Below, piece by piece: positions 57,194 through 64,000 of a stretch of DNA of 64,000 bases. The first letter of the stretch is position 1. Each line of letters starts with the position of its first letter. The stretch covers positions 185,983,174 to 186,047,173 of the forward strand of contig NC_079147.1 of assembly GCF_945859685.1 (NCBI RefSeq), in the 5' to 3' direction. A program made the translations under genes and the position numbers. Source of the stretch: Eupeodes corollae (Eukaryota > Arthropoda > Insecta > Diptera > Syrphidae). The notes under the pieces are model-generated. The model ran no database searches and had not been told where the DNA came from. It was given only the letters and a program-made list of their open reading frames with translations.

Positions 57194-60100
57194 ATGGCCC
57201 GTGAAAACTGCCCCGATACCCAGGGAGCCACCCAAAGTCAAGCTTCAAATTTATGGACTCAACTCGAGTCCCAACCCATCGAAAATGTAGTTTGGGGCAG
57301 GCTGTATGGGAAAAATATCAAAGTTAAAACTTTGGGTACGAGAGTTAAACATAAAATCCTTATAACAAATTCGTCCCCCCCTTACGTTGGTAAAATTGGT
57401 GTTTTTGTCTTCCTTTTGATTTTATGTACCTTGAGTTTATGTTCTTGAATTTTGTTTGTTGTAAAAATATAAAGAAAAAGGAACCACTTTTGATTGTTTC
57501 TTTTCTTTTTGGTCTTATTGCAGATTTGTGTCATGAAAAATTTGCAGCTGGTCGTGGTGAAGGTAACGATTTGGTGCTAACACTCAAAGAACTACCTGAG
57601 AAAATGCTGTGTCGCATATCAAAAGTTCATTTCCAAATTAGACGCGAGAATTGTGATCTCTCGAAGCCAGTTTATATTCAGGTAAGTGAATCTATTGTCT
57701 TAAGTTTTCTTCTTATTTCTTTCTATTTGTTGTTGTTTTTCAAATTTGAATTCAAAACAAAATAAACACCACCATGTGACTGGAATTCAAATTTCTTTTC
57801 CTTTTGAAATAAGATCCTTATCCCATTGGATAAATGTTCAATGGCCTTAAGATAGGGCAAGGGACAGAGAAGAGGCAGATGGTTTTGAGGGAACAAAATA
57901 TGATGATAGGAGGGATTAGTTGTTCCTCATTTAAATGATTTATTGTGGATGGATTATAATGCGTAATATGAACCCAAATCAATTCAGGTAGCCTCGGATA
58001 CATTAATACAAACTTCGATATGAATTTGAGTTCTTTGTTTATTTTTTAGAATAAAGTTACAATTTTTTGTAGGTAGAGATAAATTAAACATAATGAGAAG
58101 ATAAATAAACATTTTGAAAGAAGATAAAAGTCAACGAATCGGTAACTTCAGACTTGTTGATTTTTGCGTTTTGTTGTGTCGAAAGGAATTAGATTTTAGA
58201 TAACGTTTTCAATTCGAAATTTAACCCTTTGAATGGATGTATTTTCGTTCGTATTGGGATAGGAAAAAAACCTTTTTTGTTTTTTAGGTGTCCAGCTTAT
58301 GAAACCATACAATAAGCTAGAGATTTCTGCCTCCTGCATTAATTTGCACAGCAATTTTCAAAATAATAGAAATATTATCTGCTTTTGAGCTTAACCGTGT
58401 TTTTTTTCAAATTTGTAAAGCTAACACGTCAATATGTTTATAGAGAGATCTACAATTGTCTTCGTCAAAAATACACTTTAAAAAATCTCATACAATGGTG
58501 TTGTTTGGTTATGTTAGTTAATTTTTTTTAGTAGGATTGTTAATCTGCGGTTGATATCTTTAAATTTACAGGTTTATCCATTTTGCGGTTTCAAAAGTAA
58601 CCGTAAATAAACATAAAAAATTTGTTTTCATGATACTTTTTTATTATAAAGTTAAAACGTGGACAATATGTGTGAAACAATACATCATTTAAATGACCAC
58701 CACGCGAATTTTTGCAAGCATCAATTCTTTTGAGGTAATTTTTGATACATATTCGGCGGTATCTCAGCCATAACTTGACAAATGTTGGTTTTTAAGTGCC
58801 CAAGAGTTAAAGGATTATCTGCACAGACACAGTATTTCTCTAAGTGTCTTTGTGGCCAGTTGATATCTCCACTACTGAAATTATGCGGCCAGAAAATGTC
58901 TCTTGCAATAAAGCCATATTCGCTCGGGTTGTGTGGCATGTGGCACCATCTTGTTATAACCACATATTCTTCAAGTCGTATTATTCAATTGGAGGCAAAC
59001 AAAAGTCTGATAGAATATGAACATAGGGCTCCGAATTGACGGTGACAATCGTTCTTTCGACGTTTTCGAAGAATTAGTTCCAATAACACCTCCCTCCGGG
59101 CCAAAGAGCGCACCAAACAGTGACTTTTCTACTCTCCTCTCTTAATTCAATTACCTCAAATACGACAATTTTGTTTATTTACTTACCCACAGAGTCACTG
59201 AAGAAAATTTTGTTTCGAAAAATCGCCCCTCAAGAACCTATTCGACGTATCTACGATTTGTGAATGGTCAGCAGGCTTCAGTTCTTGTGTGAGTTGCACT
59301 TAATATGGATGTAGGTGTTGATCCAAATGCAAAAAATGCCATGAATGTAAATGTAAGATAGTCCTAATTCCAGAGGACGACGAGGAATCGACACATTCGG
59401 GTCTTCGGCAACACTTTAACTTACAACAGCGATATTTTCAGTGGTACGACCGAAACAATGCACATGCCTTACAATATCTGTAACCTATCCAGTCTTTTCA
59501 ATTGTTTTAACAACTTAATTTGGCAGATGTCGAATTCTAGCCCTATACCGCCAAATGGATAACCCGTTACATTAAGTATAGCAAAATACGGCACTGAAAA
59601 ACACATTTAAGTCATTTAAGCACTGCAAAATTGATATTTAGCCTTGAGAGAGATCGCGAAAGTAGACCTAAGTTTTTTGAGAATGTTACTTAAGCCGGCG
59701 GGTTTGTGGTTACAAAGAATTACTCCGAGTAATGGTGGGGCTAGTGAGTATGACTGTTAAAAGTTCTTGGGTTCAAACCATTTCTGTATAACCTAAAGCT
59801 TTTTTTATGGGTATTGTTTATCGAAGAGCAATTCTTGTCATGATAAGTGCTTTCCCAAATAACCATTAAGATTCAGCATAAAAACTGTAGGTCCCTTCCA
59901 TCCCATGATTCTAACAAAGGAATGGTTGAGAGTTGTAAGTCACTAGGCCCTAGTTCTCAATGAAATGTTGAGCCACCTCATTTATTTTTCATGTGGCGGG
60001 GTGTGACAAGTTCCAAAATTGTATACCCTACAGAGAATTTACAAAGAAGAATATCCTCTGCAGCCAATTGTGAGTTAAGAATGCCCTAATAAATTTGTAT

Positions 60101-63100
60101 ATTTTTTACAATCTTGGGCTAGGTTAACGGAACAATACATAAGGAACTGTGTCAATTTTAATTACATTAAAAATCGAAGAAGATGAAACAAACACCACCA
60201 TCATCCGGAAAATTTGAAATCGGTTGTCTACACTTTTTCTTCCTTTTTGTTCCTGAACTATAGGTTAGGTTAGGTTATAGTGGCTGTCCAAGACTGAACG
60301 GACACACTTAGGCCAGTTTAATGGCCCATTGTGATACCACATGAATCTTGAGGCTTCCTCCTAAGCTCAATGGAACCAGTTAGAGTCCCTTACGAAACGT
60401 GAGAGGCTGATTATACCGATATGATTTAGATCGTTTAGATCGTTAAAGAAGAATTCTCCTAGGTAATTCTTGCGTTTTCGAGCTAGAGCAGGGCATGTGC
60501 AGAGAAGACGAAGAACCGTTTCTTCCTCTTCCTCGTCCATACAGCTTCTGCAAAAGTCATTTCAGAATACGCCTAGTCTCGTGGCGTGCTTTCCTATTAG
60601 ACAGTGTCCGGTTATGACACCTATTATCCAGCTTATATGCGATCTGCTTAGAGAGAGCAAGCACCTTGAACGTTTTAAATCCAGTGTTGGCCAGATGTTT
60701 TTTGTGGCTTGAACTATAGATTAAAAGAATGTGGAAACCAACTTTGACGAGGGAAATGAAAGATGTTGTTTAAAAGCGTTCTTACCATATTTCTTAAGTG
60801 TAATTGATAAAGTAGGAAAAGCCTTATAAAGATATAGATGTTAACCAACTAAAAAAGTGATCAACTACCCCCAATCACTAAACAATAAACTCCTTATGCA
60901 GAATCCAAAAATATATCCAGCTGCAGGTCATGGTTGGTATGTAGGATAAACTCGGAGAAGAATTGCTATACACTTAGAAGAACACATAAAGCGATGTAGG
61001 AAAAAAGAGGAAAATCTTAACATACATATACTAGACCAGATCCAGATGACCACCACTGGATTCACTTTGATCAAGTGACCGTTCTAGCTAACGAACCGCT
61101 TTACATGTACAGTTTCAATATTTCGCGAACTAAGGATCACATTTACAACATTTCATTTTCGATCTAAACAGAACCTTATACGCTATAACCTGCGTAGCCA
61201 TGTAAGTTTCCCAGTGACCACGGTCAATGTGATCTGAAATCATACCTTTAAAGTTTTAAAAACCTGTCGAAAGACCAACCTTAATATGAAAACCTAAAGC
61301 TTTTTTTAGTAAAAAAAAGCTCTGCAACTGTGATATCATAGTGCGAAAGGGAGCTAAATGCAATTTTATTTTTATTTAAATAAGATTGAAAAATGTTTGT
61401 TTCACTCAGAGTTCTCATAAAATTTGGAAAAGACATCATAATACTTAAAGGTTACATCTTTTGGATGTGTACAATTTTTGTTATAAAAGGAATAATTAAG
61501 AAAAAGTGATATAGAATATCACCTTAAAAATGTACCCTTATATGGCCGCTAGTTTTTGGAAACAGCACGACAAGTAATACTTGTCATGAAAAAGAGCTTT
61601 CTCAAATTAGCCTTTCGGATTAGGCTCCCAGGAATGGTTGAGAGTTGTAAGCCATTAGTTTCTCCACGGATTGTTGCGCCAACCAATTTATTTTGTATTT
61701 ATTTAAATTACAAGCAGAGTAAGTCACAGACAATACCTCGGCCTGAAGGACAATGCTTTGATCGCGGATTTTAAAGGAGTTAGGGAGATCAATTGTTTCC
61801 AAAAAGATACCTCCTCCTACCATCTGTTTTCAAGATGTCGGTATATAAAAATATAGTCGACTTATTTAAGTCTACCAGGCAAATTAGTTGTTAAGGATTT
61901 GTTAAATTAACCACGGTGTCATGTAGTGTGTGCTCACATTGTTCCCTAAGTATATCTGTAAAATTCGTGCATCTCCTATTTGGCTAGTTTCCCAGCAACT
62001 GGTTTGACCAAGCCATAAGGCGATGGTTTGCAGTGTTTCTTGTGCATATAAGAAGTCAAGTGGTAAGAAATTGAGTATTGTTTCTAATCCTGCAGTTGGG
62101 GTCGTTTTAAATGCGAAAAAAGGCGACCAGAACTTCGTCAATGACATCAGAAATTAAGTAGGGTGGTATCCTGAACATATGAAATTGTTTACTTTAGGTG
62201 TAGTTTTAAGGTTCTTTAAGAGATTTAGTTTAGGATTATCTTAGGAATTTAGTTTAGGGTATTATTTGAATGTATTATTATTGTTGGCACCAAACTTTAT
62301 TTTCTCTACGATGAATAAATATTTGTTAAAGCCGGATGGTAAACCCCGGAAGGCTCAAGCTAAGCAACCACATGATGATAAAATTCGTTATCATTTCTTG
62401 TCACATAGGTCTCTAATCCTTATGGGACATTTTAACCGATTGCATTATATCTAGGAATATAAGACCCACCTAAAGCCAGAAACTGGCTTATAGAAAAACA
62501 TTCAAAGATGGCCATTTCTTTTGTAAATTTCCTCTGTGGAGTTATTTCTTAAATTGTCAAGATTCAAATAACAAAACTGATTTAAGTTCTCAAAGCGACG
62601 AAATTGCTCTATAATTGTTTAAATTGAAAGTTTTTCTTAAAACTCTAAAGATTTTGTTCGTATTCGTCTAATACTTAAAACATTCTTCTTAACAAAATTC
62701 AAGATTATTTTTTCAAGATTTACTGATACAGAATTCAGAGATTTTTTAATATCTTAAATATAAGGAATTGTTTTTAGTATCTAGAAAAAGATTCAGGTTA
62801 CAAATTCAGACGATTTAAAGGTTTCCTTGGCCAAACGAATCAGAGTAAAAGTGCATATACCTCTTTGACTAGATCTTTTTCTCATCACTCCCAGGACATT
62901 CTGTGACAAAATAAGACTTCATTTGACTTGTAAAGAAAATTAACAAATTTACTAATAAAATCTACAGGACTTTTCTCGTAACGGTACATTTGTTAATGGT
63001 GAACTTATTGGAACAAATAAATGTCGAATCCTACAAAATGATGACATCATTGCTTTATCACATCCAAATTGTCAAGGTAAGTTATAACACCAGTGATTTT

Positions 63101-64000
63101 ATTGTGATTAATCAGTTTTTCAATTAATCTCGTTCTTGTTTGTGTTTTTTTTTGTTTGTTTCTCTTTTGAAGCTTTTGTTTTTAAAGATTCCAACCTTAA
63201 CGAAGGTCAAGATCTTCCCAAAGAAATCACATCGTCTTACTATGTTAGTAAGAAATTAGGTTTTGGTGCTTGTGGAATTGTAAGACTTGTGTACGATCGT
63301 CGTACATGCATTAAATATGCTATGAAGCATGTTATGAAAAATATGCTGGCTGAAAGTACCAAAGTAAATAATCTAAACGATCCCGAAAGGGTTATGAATG
63401 AAGCTAAAATTATGAAAGCTTTGGCACATCCTTGTGTTATAAAAATGCATGATATTGTTGACAAACCCGATTCAGTGTATATGGTGTTGGAGTTTATGAA
63501 AGGCGGTGATCTACTCAAGCGAATAACGACAAAGAAACGTCTCAATGATCATATTTCGAAACTTTTCTTTTATCAAATGTGCCACGCAGTAAAGTATTTG
63601 CATGACAAAGGCATTACACATCGTGATCTCAAACCGGACAATGTGTTGCTAGAGTCCGCAGACGAAGAAACCCTCTTGAAGGTTTCTGACTTTGGTCTCA
63701 GCAAGTTCGTACAAAAGAACTCTGTTATGAGGACTTTATGCGGTACTCCACAGTATGTTGCTCCGGAAGTTTTACTTACCCAGGGACGTGGTGCTTATAC
63801 AAAAAAAGTTGATATCTGGAGTTTGGGTGTTGTGCTGTTCACATGGTTTGTAGGGTTTTCTTTTTCATTTTTTTTACTTTTTCAGATTTGTATCAAGACT
63901 TTTTTTATATACTTTTTAGCTTAAGTGGAACACTGCCATTTCATGATGATTATGGTTCACCAGCAATTGATCAAATTAAAAAGGGAAAATTCAAATTTTC
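57194..64000 (+). CDS. lok: Loki, the fly Chk2 checkpoint kinase (5' part; runs past the window)
   Basis: Chk2 is the nuclear Ser/Thr kinase activated by ATM after DNA breaks. Exons: 57194-57389, 57524-57681, 62968-63076, 63173-63845 and 63920 to beyond 64000; all phases join. Residues 9-27 hold five SQ/TQ pairs (DTQGATQSQASNLWTQLESQ), the ATM target cluster. The FHA domain covers about residues 32-150: AAGRGEGNDLVL, CRISKVHFQI and DFSRNGTFVNGE. The kinase domain starts near 175: glycine loop KLGFGACGIV, K206 in YAMKHV, E231 in NEAKIM, HRD at 304-306 (ITHRDLKPDN), DFG at 327-329 (VSDFGLS), then TLCGTPQYVAPE and DIWSLGVVLF. The last visible residues are SGTLPFHDDYG. The start matches the recalled Drosophila N-terminus MARDTQGTQ. 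Intron 2 (57682-62967) separates the two halves of the FHA domain and holds transposons. No lesion was seen. Confidence 0.95.
57682..58578 (+). other. loki intron 2, first part
   Basis: Donor GTAAGTGA. No repeat or exon recognised before the mariner element. Confidence 0.45.
58579..59558 (-). mobile_element. Mariner-type element, family 2, copy B (in loki intron 2)
   Basis: Left end CCATTTTGCGGTTTCAAAAG; right end CCCTATACCGCCAAATGG is the eroded complement. The minus strand gives HLKTNICQVMAEIPPNMYQK at 58735-58800 (C-terminal block). Further up, VNKQNCRI-like sequence lies near 59175 and RRSSSSSGIRT-like linker readings near 59370. Same family as 32411-33325. Too decayed to be active. Confidence 0.8.
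59728..59990 (+). mobile_element. tRNA-derived SINE, diverged near-full copy
   Basis: The head has GGGGCTAGTGAGTATGACTG (A-box region) and TCTTGGGTTCAAACCATTTC (B box GGTTCAAACC). The body has GCAATTCTTGTCATGATAAG, ACTGTAGGTCCCTTCCATCC and GGAATGGTTGAGAGTTGTAA; the end is TTGAGCCACCTCATTTATTT. More diverged than the copies at 47439 and 55924. Confidence 0.8.
60264..60709 (-). mobile_element. LINE 3' end with (AACCT)n tail and 10-bp target duplication
   Basis: TGAACTATAG flanks both sides (60254-60263 and 60710-60719). On the minus strand the 446 bp encode LIGKHATRLGV, a stop, then NDFCRSCMDEEEEETVLRLL and CTCPALARKRK (Cys/His C-terminal domain). A short 3' UTR follows, ending ACTATAACCTAACCTAACC. 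The element is 5'-truncated, as expected of target-primed reverse transcription. The same protein domain is seen at 365-560. Confidence 0.9.
60720..61574 (+). other. loki intron 2, unassigned stretch
   Basis: No exon-like frame or known repeat seen. 60930-61180 is somewhat less AT-rich (AGACCAGATCCAGATGACCA) and may be old coding repeat, but no motif is legible. Confidence 0.35.
61575..61697 (+). mobile_element. tRNA-derived SINE, 3' fragment
   Basis: TAATACTTGTCATGAAAAAG, TTTCTCAAATTAGCCTTTCG and GGAATGGTTGAGAGTTGTAA, then GGATTGTTGCGCCAACCAAT with an ATTT-rich tail. The tRNA head and part of the middle are missing. Confidence 0.8.
61698..62967 (+). other. loki intron 2, last part
   Basis: No gene recognised; ends at acceptor TCTACAG (62961-62967). 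61900-62150 has mixed composition but no recognisable protein. Confidence 0.4.

Noticed and set aside
60264..60280. TTAGG repeats as an interstitial telomere
   Set aside because: Only about three units, exactly at the 3' end of a LINE with flanking target duplication, so a retroposon tail explains it better.

Overview
This window reads as higher-dipteran (fly) nuclear DNA: very AT-rich, spliced genes with GT/AG introns, long introns, and a dense layer of decayed transposons. No prokaryotic-style gene clusters, rRNA, stand-alone tRNA or CRISPR is visible. The best anchors are a valois (WDR77/MEP50-type WD40) gene, a START-domain STARD7-like gene and the loki (Chk2) kinase gene. Valois and loki are, from memory, both in cytological region 38B of Drosophila 2L, so part of that microsynteny may be kept here, stretched by insertions.

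Layout. 1-2 kb: two mariner copies of one family in opposite orientation, and a LINE C-terminal fragment. 3.4 kb: one orphan minus-strand exon with good splice signals. 4.3-7.4 kb: a LINE split by a 2.33 kb hAT element that has a perfect 8-bp target duplication. 7.4-27 kb: at least five LINE remnants interleaved with copies of an unnamed repeat family, called Z here. 28.9-34.1 kb: valois, five coding exons; its last intron holds a Tc1-like element, a LINE 3' end and a second mariner-type element. 34.8-44.8 kb: a nest of inverted-repeat elements, including a 1.24 kb element with a 367-bp internal palindrome and a 1.45 kb element with about 210-bp inverted repeats and an 8-bp target duplication, plus a long Z copy. 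47-50 kb: a tRNA-derived SINE, a Ty1/copia pol remnant and another Z copy. 52.2-53.3 kb: the START-domain gene (minus strand). 57.2-64 kb: loki (plus strand), cut off by the window end in its kinase domain; its 5.3 kb intron 2 holds a mariner, two SINEs and a LINE 3' end.

The three recognised genes do unrelated jobs: arginine methylation and germ plasm (valois), lipid transfer (START protein) and the DNA-damage checkpoint (loki). Nothing suggests they act together. The most novel content is in the repeats: the Z family with internal ~174-bp tandem arrays, the long-palindrome element, the long-TIR element and the SINE family. All similarity statements come from reading the sequence and recalled family motifs; no database search was run.
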